This document shows positions 1 through 6,411 of a stretch of 7,036 nucleotides of DNA, piece after piece. The DNA comes from Bacteroidales bacterium (GTDB taxonomy: Bacteria; Bacteroidota; Bacteroidia; Bacteroidales; UBA7960). The notes beneath the pieces were generated by a model. It saw only the letters and a list, made by a program, of their open reading frames with translations, had not been told where the DNA came from and ran no database searches. Made by a program: the position numbers and the translations under genes. The DNA lies in contig PWIY01000002.1 in NCBI GenBank assembly GCA_003560215.1, forward strand, positions 1 through 7,036, read 5' to 3'. Every line of letters starts with the position of its first letter. Position 1 is the first letter of the stretch.

Positions 1-332
1 ATCCCCAGCATGAGCTGATGAAACAGCTGATGCATCCCGATTTTGGATTCGGAGGCATGATCGCCATCGATTTGAAGACAAGCGAAAAGGCATCCAGCCT
101 GATGGAAGCCATGCAGCTGAAAGGGGTCGGATACCTGGCCGTAAGTCTTGGCTATTTTAAAACATTATTCAGCAATTCCGGCAAGAGTACTTCCAGTGAG
201 GTGCCGGATGAGGTACAGGAAGAAATGGGTCTTTCAGAAGGGCTGATACGCTTTTCAGTCGGGCTGGACCAGGATATTGACCGGACCTGGGAAAAAATCC
301 GGGAGTGTTTGAAATCACTGAATTATCTGTAA
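1..332 (+). CDS. Cys/Met-metabolism PLP-dependent enzyme, C-terminal fragment (methionine gamma-lyase-like)
   Basis: This is the last roughly 110 codons of a gene that enters from the left; the reading frame starts at base 3 and ends with TAA at 330-332. The visible protein begins PQHELMKQLM, followed by a GFGGMIAIDL strand, LAVSLGYFKTL and the GLSEGLIRFSVGLD block. These are the C-terminal domain signatures of the fold-type I cystathionine/methionine lyase family (Pfam Cys_Met_Meta_PP). The arginine in GLIRFSVG (codon at 249-251) corresponds to the residue that binds the substrate carboxylate in this family. The PLP lysine lies upstream and cannot be seen. Family members cleave or form C-S bonds (methionine gamma-lyase, cystathionine beta/gamma-lyase and synthase, O-acetylhomoserine sulfhydrylase). 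This fragment cannot decide among them, although the block order resembles methionine gamma-lyase. The ATG at 18 is internal, not a start. An intrinsic terminator follows 34 bp after the stop. Confidence 0.85.
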   Translation, partial: PQHELMKQLMHPDFGFGGMIAIDLKTSEKASSLMEAMQLKGVGYLAVSLGYFKTLFSNSGKSTSSEVPDEVQEEMGLSEGLIRFSVGLDQDIDRTWEKIRECLKSLNYL

Positions 333-366
333 TTTTTTTTCATAGCTCAATTCTGTTTTGTTTATC

Positions 367-424
367 CCGCTCGGGCCTTTTATTCGGTGTTTTGGGGTTT
401 AATCACGGCCCGAGCGGTTTTTTT
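367..424 (+). terminator. Intrinsic terminator after the PLP-enzyme gene
   Basis: There is a perfect 11-bp inverted repeat, CCGCTCGGGCC (367-377) and GGCCCGAGCGG (407-417), with a 29-nt loop. It is followed at once by seven T residues (418-424). The T-tract lies on the right, so it ends rightward transcripts, presumably that of the PLP enzyme whose stop is at 332. The loop is longer than usual, but the GC-rich stem and T-tract are convincing. Confidence 0.8.
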
Positions 425-461
425 CCGGTCGCATCAGACGATTCCCGGTCGCATCAGACGA
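425..461. repeat. 17-bp direct repeat, period 20
   Basis: CCGGTCGCATCAGACGA occurs at 425-441 and again, identical, at 445-461, separated by TTC. The pair sits directly between the first terminator and an A/T-rich dyad, outside any gene. I do not recognise it as a named element. It may be a local slippage duplication or part of a dispersed intergenic repeat. Confidence 0.8.
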
Positions 462-465
462 AAAA

Positions 466-512
466 AATAAAAAAAACACGACGACTTAACACTTTTTGTG
501 TTTTTTTTTATT
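466..512 (+). other. A/T-rich dyad, possible weak terminator
   Basis: The A-rich arm at 466-479 (AATAAAAAAAACAC) pairs with the T-rich arm at 498-512, with one extra T bulged. The loop (480-497) contains a smaller alternative hairpin, AACAC (488-492) with GTGTT (498-502). Because of the nine-T run at 501-509, the small hairpin plus T-tract could act as a weak rightward terminator. With so few GC pairs the dyad could equally be incidental low-complexity sequence. Confidence 0.35.
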
Positions 513-660
513 AACTTAAAAAACAAAAATGAGAATTTTGAGTTTAAATAATAGCAAGTGATTATGACAAGAGCCTGAAAAGGTTTTTCATATTCTTCAT
601 GTTGTTTTGGTTAGTTGATTGGTGGCCCCGGAGCACCGTTTGGTGCTCCGGGGTTTTTTT
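513..660 (+). ncRNA. Candidate short transcript ending at the 626-660 terminator, with a 10-codon ORF
   Basis: A strong rightward terminator at 626-660 has no recognisable gene in front of it: the previous coding region ends at 332 behind its own terminator, and the next gene (759-2147) reads leftward. Something transcribed rightward probably ends here, either a small RNA or read-through 3' UTR. The stretch contains an ATG at 529 after an A-rich leader, which opens MRILSLNNSK and stops at 559-561. It also has a small hairpin, TGAAAA (576-581) with TTTTCA (585-590). I could not find a clear TAnnTTTG promoter, and the 5' end given here is a guess. I do not recognise the RNA or the peptide. Confidence 0.2.
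626..660 (+). terminator. Strong intrinsic terminator
   Basis: A perfect 12-bp stem, CCCCGGAGCACC (626-637) with GGTGCTCCGGGG (642-653), closes on a GTTT loop and is followed by seven T residues (654-660). It is the best-formed terminator in the window and points rightward. It does not serve the convergent peptidase gene, because the opposite strand has no T-tract after the stem. Confidence 0.9.
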
Positions 661-758
661 ATCCTTAAGGTTGCTGGTTCATTCACATCCCTGTGAGTCC
701 CCGAAGAATGTGAGTCCATGGAAATCCGGACCGGCTGACACGAAATGACTGAAATTGC

Positions 759-2147
759 CTATTCATTCATCAGGCGTTCGATGTCATCGGGTGCTTTCGG
801 AATGGGTTTTCCCAGTACGCGGTATCCGTCTCCGGTTACAAGCACGTCATCCTCAATGCGTATTCCTCCCGTTCCGATGAAAGATTTCACTTCCTCATAA
901 TTGATAGATTCAGTGAATTTCTTTTCCTCTTCCCATTGCCGGATCAGCTCAGGGATGAAATAGACTCCCGGCTCAACAGTGAGCACAAAGTTTTCATTCA
1001 GTTTGCGCCCAAGCCGCAAAGCTCCCAATCCAAACATTTTTGATCGCTTGACCTCCTCATCATAACCAACGTAATCTTCGCCCAGATCTTCCATGTCATG
1101 CACATCAAGCCCGATCATATGGCCAAGACCATGCGGCATAAACAACGCGTAGGCGCCCTGTTCTACAGCCTGCTCAGGATCCCCCTTGATCAGCCCTAGA
1201 TCTTTCAGCCCGCTTGCAATGACATTGGCGGCCAGTAAATGGATCCCCTTGTTGGTCACTCCGGGTCTGATGGCATTGATCGCCTTGGTTTCGGCCTGCA
1301 ACACAATGTCATATACCGCCCGCTGCCGTTCACCGAACCGGCCACCCACCGGAGTTGTCCTGGTATAATCGGCCGCATAATGCATCGGGGTTTCCGCCCC
1401 TCCGTCCATTAAAAGCAAATGCCCTTCCTCCAGTTTGTTTTTGTGCGAATGGTTGTGCAATGTTTCGCCGTGCACAGAAAGAATCAGCGGGTAAGCCAGC
1501 ATACCCCCGTGAGATAGTGCAATCCCCTCGACCACTCCTGCAATTTCACGTTCATACACACCTGGTTTGGCCATTTTCATCGCGGTTGTGTGCATCAGCT
1601 GAGTCACATCAGCCGCTTTCTCAATCTCAGCAATTTCCTGTGGCTCCTTCACCGACCGAAGGGCAACCACTGCCCTGATCAGCTCTTCGGAAACCTGCCC
1701 CTTTTGGGCATCCGGGCGAATATCAAGCAATGACTCCAGCATTATCTGGTTTTCTGCCCTGTAAGGGGGGAGAAAATGGATTTTCCTGCCATCCTGCTGC
1801 GCCTTTTTCAAGACCTCTTCAAGACGGCCAAAGGGAGCTGTTTTTGCTACACCCGCCTCACCGGCACGATCCTTCAGGGTTGGCTGTGGGCCCATCCAGA
1901 TGATGTCATCCAGGGTAAAATCATCCCCGAAAAGAATATCTTCGCCGCTTTCTGTATCGATCACCCCTGCCAGCCCCTGCTGATCCAGGCCGAAGAAATA
2001 CAAAAAGCTGCTGTCCTGACGAAAGCGATATATGTTACTTTTGTAATTCATGGGTGAATCCACATTGCCCGGAAGCAGCACAATTCCATTGCCAATCATT
2101 TTCCTGAGCTTATCCCTTCGCTTGATATAGGTTTCCTTGTCAAACAT
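759..2147 (-). CDS. pepP: Xaa-Pro peptidase, M24B family (aminopeptidase P / prolidase-like)
   Basis: This encodes a 462-residue cytoplasmic metallopeptidase expected to cut peptides next to proline using two metal ions, usually Mn. The N-terminal aminopeptidase-P domain covers about residues 5-130 and the creatinase-like M24 domain about 165-440. All five metal ligands are visible: D248 (MDGG), D260 (ADYTRT), H343 (HGLGHMIGLDVHD), E392 (TVEPGVYF) and E432 (IRIEDD). The accessory histidines H339 and H350 have the same spacing as in E. coli PepP. There is no signal peptide. I chose the ATG at 2145-2147, which follows an A-rich leader and opens MFDKETYIKRRDKL. The frame stays open upstream to a TTG at 2205-2207, but those 20 codons look non-coding and overlap a promoter-like box. 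Two insertions, before E392 and between E392 and E432, resemble prolidase more than E. coli PepP, so Xaa-Pro dipeptidase activity is possible. The gene stands alone, divergent from sdhC, and no leftward terminator was found after its TAG. Confidence 0.93.
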   Translation of the reverse strand: MFDKETYIKRRDKLRKMIGNGIVLLPGNVDSPMNYKSNIYRFRQDSSFLYFFGLDQQGLAGVIDTESGEDILFGDDFTLDDIIWMGPQPTLKDRAGEAGVAKTAPFGRLEEVLKKAQQDGRKIHFLPPYRAENQIMLESLLDIRPDAQKGQVSEELIRAVVALRSVKEPQEIAEIEKAADVTQLMHTTAMKMAKPGVYEREIAGVVEGIALSHGGMLAYPLILSVHGETLHNHSHKNKLEEGHLLLMDGGAETPMHYAADYTRTTPVGGRFGERQRAVYDIVLQAETKAINAIRPGVTNKGIHLLAANVIASGLKDLGLIKGDPEQAVEQGAYALFMPHGLGHMIGLDVHDMEDLGEDYVGYDEEVKRSKMFGLGALRLGRKLNENFVLTVEPGVYFIPELIRQWEEEKKFTESINYEEVKSFIGTGGIRIEDDVLVTGDGYRVLGKPIPKAPDDIERLMNE

Positions 2148-2204
2148 ATTTGGTATTTTTGATTTATAATGATTTGATTCAATCCGTTTCCGTATGCCAG
2201 AAAA

Positions 2205-2212
2205 CAAATTTA
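2205..2212 (-). promoter_or_regulatory. Candidate -7 box of the pepP promoter
   Basis: Read on the minus strand, the sequence is TAAATTTG, a match to the Bacteroidetes -7 consensus TAnnTTTG. It would place the transcription start about 50 bases before the ATG at 2147. No TTTG-type -33 box lies at the usual 19-21 bp spacing; the nearest TTG triplet is about 26 bp away. Only half of the promoter is therefore supported. Confidence 0.35.
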
Positions 2213-2216
2213 CAAT

Positions 2217-2241
2217 TTTGCAGCAAACCGATTTGCAGCAA
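2217..2241. repeat. TTTGCAGCAA direct repeat upstream of pepP, possible operator
   Basis: TTTGCAGCAA occurs at 2217-2226 and 2232-2241, a period of 15 bp. The first copy extends to the perfect small dyad TTTGC-A-GCAAA (2217-2227). It lies immediately upstream of the candidate pepP -7 box, where an activator or repressor could bind. No regulator can be named. Confidence 0.4.
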
Positions 2242-2284
2242 CCAGACTCCCGAAATCATCCGGCCCCGCCTGAAATTGCAGACA

Positions 2285-2301
2285 ATGCATCATAAATGCA
2301 T
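2285..2301. repeat. Two ATGCAT palindromes one helical turn apart
   Basis: ATGCAT occurs at 2285-2290 and 2296-2301, each preceded by A, with 11 bp between repeat starts. That is about one turn of DNA, so both would face the same side. They sit midway in the divergent pepP-sdhC intergenic region, about 50 bp upstream of the sdhC -33 box. They may form a protein-binding site, or may be chance in A/T-rich DNA. Confidence 0.3.
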
Positions 2302-2352
2302 TATTCTGACTGACAATCAAAAATTTAGAATCTTTTCAAATAGGTGTTTAAC

Positions 2353-2384
2353 TTTGGAAAAGTAAGCCAAACAACATATATTTG
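2353..2384 (+). promoter_or_regulatory. Promoter of sdhCAB (Bacteroidetes type)
   Basis: TTTG at 2353-2356 and TATATTTG at 2377-2384 are separated by exactly 20 bp. This matches the Bacteroidetes primary-sigma promoter (-33 TTTG, -7 TAnnTTTG) at every defined position. Transcription would start near 2391, leaving a leader of about 40 bases before the sdhC ATG at 2433. It is the clearest promoter in the window. Confidence 0.8.
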
Positions 2385-2432
2385 TTTATGTACGATGTCT
2401 GTATTTTTTATGCTAACCGTTAACTCATTCCC

Positions 2433-3104
2433 ATGAAAAAACCGCCTGTTGCTATTGCTTCCCTAAGCCATAAATACATCATGGCCCTTGCAGGCATTTT
2501 CCTGATGCTGTTCCTGATCTCCCACCTGCTGACCAACCTGCTGATGCTGGCAGCAGACGGAGGCAAAGCCTTCGACAGGGCTGTTGAGCTACTGGGCCAT
2601 CCGGCCGTAAAAATTGTGGAATACACATTGTTTGCTGCATTCCTGATTCACATCCTGCTGGGGGTGATCCTGCAGCTTATCAATTACCGTGCACGGCCGG
2701 TCAAATACAAAAAAGCGCCCCGTACTGAAATATCCACCTTTTCACGGTATATGTTCCATACCGGTATCATCATTTTTGTTTTTCTGGTCATCCATCTGAT
2801 CAATTTCTTTTTTGTGAGGATGGGTTGGGCACCCCTTCCGGAAACAGCGGCCCATTCGCACGATTTCAGGCCGATGGCAGTGGCTTTATTTCAAAACCCC
2901 TGGTATTCGGGTTTCTATGTGATCAGCATGCTGTTCCTGGGCTTTCACCTGAAACATGGCTTTCAGTCTGCTTTCCAGTCGCTGGGTCTCAACCACACAA
3001 AATACACCCCGGCCATCAAAATCATAGGTACGCTGTACGCCATTTTCATCAGTGTCGGTTTTGCCATCATTCCCGTTTATTTTCTGTTTTTCTTTTCTTC
3101 CTGA
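2433..3104 (+). CDS. sdhC: Succinate dehydrogenase/fumarate reductase cytochrome b558 subunit
   Basis: This 223-residue integral membrane protein anchors the flavoprotein and iron-sulfur subunits and passes electrons between them and the quinone pool. Five hydrophobic helices are visible at about residues 14-38, 62-84, 106-128, 158-178 and 193-220, the topology of the single-subunit dihaem b558 anchors (Bacillus SdhC, Wolinella FrdC). Histidines sit inside successive helices at H31, H73, H121 and H172/H175, the right arrangement for axial ligands of two b haems. The pairing of H172 versus H175 cannot be settled by eye. The ATG at 2433 lies about 40 bases after the promoter's likely start site and is the natural start. 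The gene leads the operon, with sdhA beginning 29 bp after its stop. Sequence alone does not say whether the complex runs mainly as succinate oxidase or fumarate reductase. Confidence 0.95.
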   Translation: MKKPPVAIASLSHKYIMALAGIFLMLFLISHLLTNLLMLAADGGKAFDRAVELLGHPAVKIVEYTLFAAFLIHILLGVILQLINYRARPVKYKKAPRTEISTFSRYMFHTGIIIFVFLVIHLINFFFVRMGWAPLPETAAHSHDFRPMAVALFQNPWYSGFYVISMLFLGFHLKHGFQSAFQSLGLNHTKYTPAIKIIGTLYAIFISVGFAIIPVYFLFFFSS

Positions 3105-3133
3105 ACCTGCCATCCACAAATACCCTTTTAGCA

Positions 3134-5053
3134 ATGCAAAAACTTAACGCCAAAATCCCCGAAGGTCCGCTGGCTGAAAAATGGAGCCGCTACAAAGCCG
3201 GCTTACGCCTGGTCAGTCCGGCCAACAAGAAAAAACTGGAAATTATCGTGGTGGGCACCGGCCTTGCCGGAGCATCTGCAGCAAGTGCCCTTGGTGAACT
3301 TGGATATAAAGTGAAGGCTTTTTGTTTTCAGGACTCTCCCAGGCGTGCACACTCTGTGGCCGCACAGGGAGGGATCAATGCAGCGAAGAACTATAAAAAC
3401 GACAATGACAGCATCTACCGTTTGTTTTTCGATACCATCAAAGGTGGCGATTACCGCGCCCGTGAAGCCAATGTGTACCGGGCGGCAGAAGTCAGCAACC
3501 TGGTCATTGACCATTTCTCCGCATTGGGTGTGCCGTTTGCAAGGGACTACGGTGGATCACTTGACACCAGGTCGTTCGGAGGCGTTCAGGTTTCCAGAAC
3601 ATTTTATGCCAAAGGGCAAACGGGGCAACAATGCCTGCTGGGGGCATATTCTTCGCTGAACCGCCAGGTAGCCAAAGGCAACGTAAAAATGTTCCCCCGG
3701 CGCGACATGCTTGATCTGGTCATTACAGAAGGCAGGGCCAGGGGCATCATTACCCGCAACCTGGTTTCAGGGGAACTTGAAAGACATTCCGCTCATGCCG
3801 TGGTGCTGGCAACCGGCGGGTATGGCACGGTTTTTTATCTGTCCACCCTCGGGCTGGGAAGCAATGCATCCGCAGCCTGGAGTGCACACAAAAAGGGGGC
3901 ATTGTTTGCCAACCCCAGTTTTATTCAGATCCACCCCACCAGCATCCCGGTGCTCAACGACTACCAGTGCAAACTGACCCTGATGTCGGAATCACTGCGC
4001 AACGACGGACGTGTGTGGGTGCCGAAAGAAAAAGGCGACAAGCGCCACCCAACAGAAATCCCGGAAGATGAAAGAGATTATTATCTCGAAAGACGGTACC
4101 CGGCTTTTGGGAACCTTGTTCCCAGAGACGTGGCATCAAGGGCGGCCAAAGAGCGCTGCGATGCCGGATACGGAGCGGGTGATTCCGGGCTTTCCGTGTA
4201 CCTCGACTTCAAGGATGCCATCGAAGCCCAGGGAAAAAAGGCCATACAGGACAAATATGGCAACCTCTTTGAGATGTACGAAAAAATCACCGGCATCAAC
4301 CCCTATACACAGCCCATGCGAATTTACCCTGCCGGGCATTACACCATGGGAGGGTTATGGGTTGATTACAATCTGATGACCACCATTCCGGGTCTTTTCG
4401 CCATCGGGGAAAGCAACTTTTCGGATCATGGTGCGAACCGTCTGGGGGCCAACTCCCTCATGCAATGCTCCGGCGATGGTTATTTTATTTTGCCCAATAC
4501 AATCAGCGATTACCTGGCAGACGACATCCGCACAGGGAAGATTCCCACAGACCAGCAACCCTTTCAGGAAGCGGAAGAGGCCGTGAAGGAAAAAATCCAG
4601 AAGATCATGGCGATCGGCGGCACCCGGTCCGCCACATCCTTCCATAAAAAGCTGGGAAAGATCATGTGGGATCATTGCGGCATGCGACGGGATGCTGAAG
4701 GGCTCCGGAAAGGGAAGGAAATGCTCAATGAGCTGGAAGAGGAATTCTGGAAAGACCTCCGGATCCCGGGCAGCGACAAGGAGATCAACCAGGAGCTGGA
4801 AAAGGCCCTCAAAGTTGCAGACTTTTTTGAGGTGGGCCGGCTGATGTGCGAAGACGCCATTCAGCGTGAAGAATCCTGCGGAGCACATTTCCGGGAAGAG
4901 CATCAGACCGAAACAGGCGAAGCCAGACGCGACGACAAAAACTTTGCCTATGTGGCAGCGTGGGAATACAAAGGTCACAGGGAAAAACCGGAGGTGCACA
5001 AAGAACCGCTGCACTTTGAAAACGTTGAGATCAAAGAAAGAAGTTATAAATAA
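3134..5053 (+). CDS. sdhA: Succinate dehydrogenase/fumarate reductase flavoprotein subunit
   Basis: This 639-residue catalytic subunit interconverts succinate and fumarate at a covalently bound FAD and passes electrons to the SdhB clusters. The Rossmann dinucleotide motif is GTGLAG (41-46). The FAD-attachment histidine is H73 in RRAHSVAAQGG. Substrate-site elements are HPTS (H267), PRDVASR with the proton-shuttle arginine R331, HYTMGG (H402) and the HGANRLGAN block with R436. The C-terminal helical and cap region (about 480-639) has the expected SCGAHFREEH and FAYVAAWEYKG segments. Length suits the b558-type class, which is longer than E. coli SdhA or FrdA. I chose the ATG at 3134; the frame stays open upstream to 2825, but that stretch overlaps sdhC in another frame and shows no homology-like pattern. 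The gene lies 29 bp after sdhC and 20 bp before sdhB. No truncation or missing active-site residue is seen. Confidence 0.97.
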   Translation: MQKLNAKIPEGPLAEKWSRYKAGLRLVSPANKKKLEIIVVGTGLAGASAASALGELGYKVKAFCFQDSPRRAHSVAAQGGINAAKNYKNDNDSIYRLFFDTIKGGDYRAREANVYRAAEVSNLVIDHFSALGVPFARDYGGSLDTRSFGGVQVSRTFYAKGQTGQQCLLGAYSSLNRQVAKGNVKMFPRRDMLDLVITEGRARGIITRNLVSGELERHSAHAVVLATGGYGTVFYLSTLGLGSNASAAWSAHKKGALFANPSFIQIHPTSIPVLNDYQCKLTLMSESLRNDGRVWVPKEKGDKRHPTEIPEDERDYYLERRYPAFGNLVPRDVASRAAKERCDAGYGAGDSGLSVYLDFKDAIEAQGKKAIQDKYGNLFEMYEKITGINPYTQPMRIYPAGHYTMGGLWVDYNLMTTIPGLFAIGESNFSDHGANRLGANSLMQCSGDGYFILPNTISDYLADDIRTGKIPTDQQPFQEAEEAVKEKIQKIMAIGGTRSATSFHKKLGKIMWDHCGMRRDAEGLRKGKEMLNELEEEFWKDLRIPGSDKEINQELEKALKVADFFEVGRLMCEDAIQREESCGAHFREEHQTETGEARRDDKNFAYVAAWEYKGHREKPEVHKEPLHFENVEIKERSYK

Positions 5054-5073
5054 GCCTTTTTAAATCGGGAAAA

Positions 5074-5829
5074 ATGAACGTCACACTTAAAATATGGCGG
5101 CAGCAAAATGCCCAGACGAAGGGAAAATTCAAGACCTACCCGCTCCGGGATGTTTCACCGGAGATGTCCTTTCTCGAAATGCTGGATTACCTGAATATGC
5201 AGTTGATTGAAAAGGGGGAGGAACCGGTGGCTTTTGAGCATGATTGCCGCGAAGGAATATGTGGCACCTGCGGTCTTTACATCAACGGCAGGCCCCATGG
5301 CCCCATGCGCAACACCACCACCTGCGAGCTGCATATGCGGGAATTTAAACACGGGGAGGTCATTTACATTGAACCCTGGCGGGCCAGGGCTTTCCCGGTA
5401 CTGAAAGACCTCATTGTGGATCGCAGCTCATTTGAAAGGATCATGCATGCCGCGGGTTTTATCAGCACCAACACAGGAAGCGCCCCTGAAGCCAACAGCA
5501 CCCCGGTAAGTAAGATCATTGCAGACAAAGCCTTTGATGCGGCCGTTTGCATCGGTTGCGGAGCCTGCGTGGCGGCCTGCAAAAATTCCTCAGCCATGCT
5601 TTATGCTGCGGCCAAGGTTGCCCAGTACGCCATGATCCCCCAGGGCAAGGTGGAGGCCAAAGAAAGGGTGGATAAAATGGTCCGGCAAATGGATGCGGAG
5701 GGATTCGGGTTTTGTTCCAACACCTATGGTTGTGAATTCGACTGCCCCAAAGGAATATCAGCCGATTTCATTGCACTGATGAACAGGGAGTTTTTCTCAT
5801 CCAGGGTTTGCGGTCATAAGCAAAAATAG
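5074..5829 (+). CDS. sdhB: Succinate dehydrogenase/fumarate reductase iron-sulfur subunit
   Basis: This 251-residue subunit carries three iron-sulfur clusters that wire the flavin of SdhA to the haems and quinone at SdhC. The N-terminal plant-type ferredoxin domain holds the [2Fe-2S] ligands C58, C63, C66 and C84. The C-terminal domain holds C159, C162, C165 and C224 for [4Fe-4S], and C169, C214 and C220 for [3Fe-4S]. The spacing is the same as in E. coli FrdB (CxxCxxCxxxC, then Cx5CxxxCP). The third cluster has cysteine ligands where expected, so the [3Fe-4S] form is predicted. The ATG at 5074 follows an A-rich leader and is 20 bp after the sdhA stop, consistent with one transcript. The gene closes the operon. 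I see no convincing intrinsic terminator in the about 200 bp after its TAG, so termination may be factor-dependent or leaky. Confidence 0.97.
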   Translation: MNVTLKIWRQQNAQTKGKFKTYPLRDVSPEMSFLEMLDYLNMQLIEKGEEPVAFEHDCREGICGTCGLYINGRPHGPMRNTTTCELHMREFKHGEVIYIEPWRARAFPVLKDLIVDRSSFERIMHAAGFISTNTGSAPEANSTPVSKIIADKAFDAAVCIGCGACVAACKNSSAMLYAAAKVAQYAMIPQGKVEAKERVDKMVRQMDAEGFGFCSNTYGCEFDCPKGISADFIALMNREFFSSRVCGHKQK

Positions 5830-5970
5830 TCCACTTAAATGATTCGTTGACGGCCCGGCGTTAAAACGGAATTACCCTTCAGCCCATAGCAGGCGGTTTA
5901 TTCCCGGAGATTCAAAAAAATATTTACTCAATTGTCAAAAAAACTGAAGGCAAACTGGTAGAGGAAACTA

Positions 5971-6000
5971 AAATATATTTATATATTTCGTACATTTGTA
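5971..6000 (+). promoter_or_regulatory. Promoter and candidate operator of the first ArsR gene
   Basis: TACATTTG at 5991-5998 matches the -7 consensus TAnnTTTG, giving a leader of about 35-40 bases to the ATG at 6041. No TTTG -33 box is at the right spacing. Immediately upstream is a perfect A/T dyad, AAATATAT-TT-ATATATTT (5971-5988), and the -7 box itself sits in TACA-TT-TGTA (5991-6000). Dyads overlapping the promoter are typical of ArsR-family autoregulation. The half-site plus box TCGTAnnTTTG (5988-5998) recurs at the downstream promoter at 6836-6846. Confidence 0.5.
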
Positions 6001-6040
6001 AAAATTAGCAACTTAACAGGTATTTTAAAACATACACATT

Positions 6041-6334
6041 ATGGCAAAATCAACACTGGATCCGAAAAAACTGGAAGAGGCAGCCAGCAAGCTCAGGGCC
6101 ATTGCCCACCCGATGCGGATCGCAATAATCGACCTTTTGGAAAAGAAAGAGCAAATGAATGTTACCGAAATTTACGAAACGCTGAATATTGAACAGGCTT
6201 CCGCGTCACATCATTTAAATATTTTAAAAACCAAAGGGGTTCTTGACTCAAGGCGGAGCGGAAAGAATACGTTTTATTTCCTGAAGCATGAGGCATTGAG
6301 TCAGATGATCGAATGCCTGAACCGCTGCCACTGA
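6041..6334 (+). CDS. ArsR/SmtB-family winged-helix repressor (first of two)
   Basis: This 97-residue dimeric DNA-binding protein is expected to repress its own promoter and nearby genes until a signal binds. The N-terminal helix carries the family LRAIAHPMRIAIIDLL signature (18-33). The helix-turn-helix covers about 41-67, with the recognition helix ASASHHLNILKTKGV, and the beta wing is about 70-81 (SRRSGKNTFYFL). The classical metal-binding ELCVCDL motif is absent: the equivalent segment reads MNVTEIYETL with no cysteine. The only cysteines are C92 and C96 in the C-terminal ECLNRCH, next to a final histidine. A C-terminal cysteine sensor site is therefore possible, as in some arsenic sensors, but so is a non-metal or redox signal. 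The ATG at 6041 is the only reasonable start. A hairpin follows the stop (6363-6394), then a second ArsR gene. Confidence 0.9.
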   Translation: MAKSTLDPKKLEEAASKLRAIAHPMRIAIIDLLEKKEQMNVTEIYETLNIEQASASHHLNILKTKGVLDSRRSGKNTFYFLKHEALSQMIECLNRCH

Positions 6335-6362
6335 TCAGACATTTTTATCAGGGAAAAACCAG

Positions 6363-6394
6363 AAAGCTGTCTTTGCACAAAGGACAGCTTTTGT
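6363..6394 (+). terminator. Hairpin between the two ArsR genes, possible terminator or attenuator
   Basis: AAAGCTGTC (6363-6371) pairs perfectly with GACAGCTTT (6383-6391). The stem extends inward by a T-G wobble and two T-A pairs around the loop GCACA. Four T residues are at 6389-6392, followed by GTT. The stem is good but the T-tract is short, so it may be a partial terminator that lowers the output of the second gene relative to the first, or an mRNA processing or stability element. Confidence 0.5.
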
Positions 6395-6411
6395 TATACA
6401 ATCCGGGAAAT

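Noticed and set aside
425..461. CRISPR-like repeat pair
   Set aside because: Only two 17-bp copies separated by 3 bp. There is no spacer-sized gap, no further units and no cas genes nearby.
305..514. Short open frame after the PLP-enzyme gene
   Set aside because: It runs through a terminator and the 17-bp repeat, and its translation is low-complexity.
2148..2207. Longer pepP start at the TTG at 2205-2207
   Set aside because: The extra 20 residues are not family-like, need a TTG start and overlap the candidate -7 box. The ATG at 2147 has a typical A-rich leader.
2825..3133. Extension of sdhA upstream to give a 742-residue protein
   Set aside because: The extra 103 codons overlap sdhC in another frame and do not resemble any flavoprotein N-terminus. 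The ATG at 3134 gives the expected family start and length.
4355..5014. Long minus-strand open frame opposite sdhA
   Set aside because: It is a shadow of a conserved gene with all active-site motifs on the plus strand; the minus-strand product shows no recognisable domain.
6313..6411. Longer start of the second ArsR protein overlapping the first gene
   Set aside because: The added 33 residues run through the intercistronic hairpin and lie outside the ArsR domain; the ATG at 6412 fits the family length.
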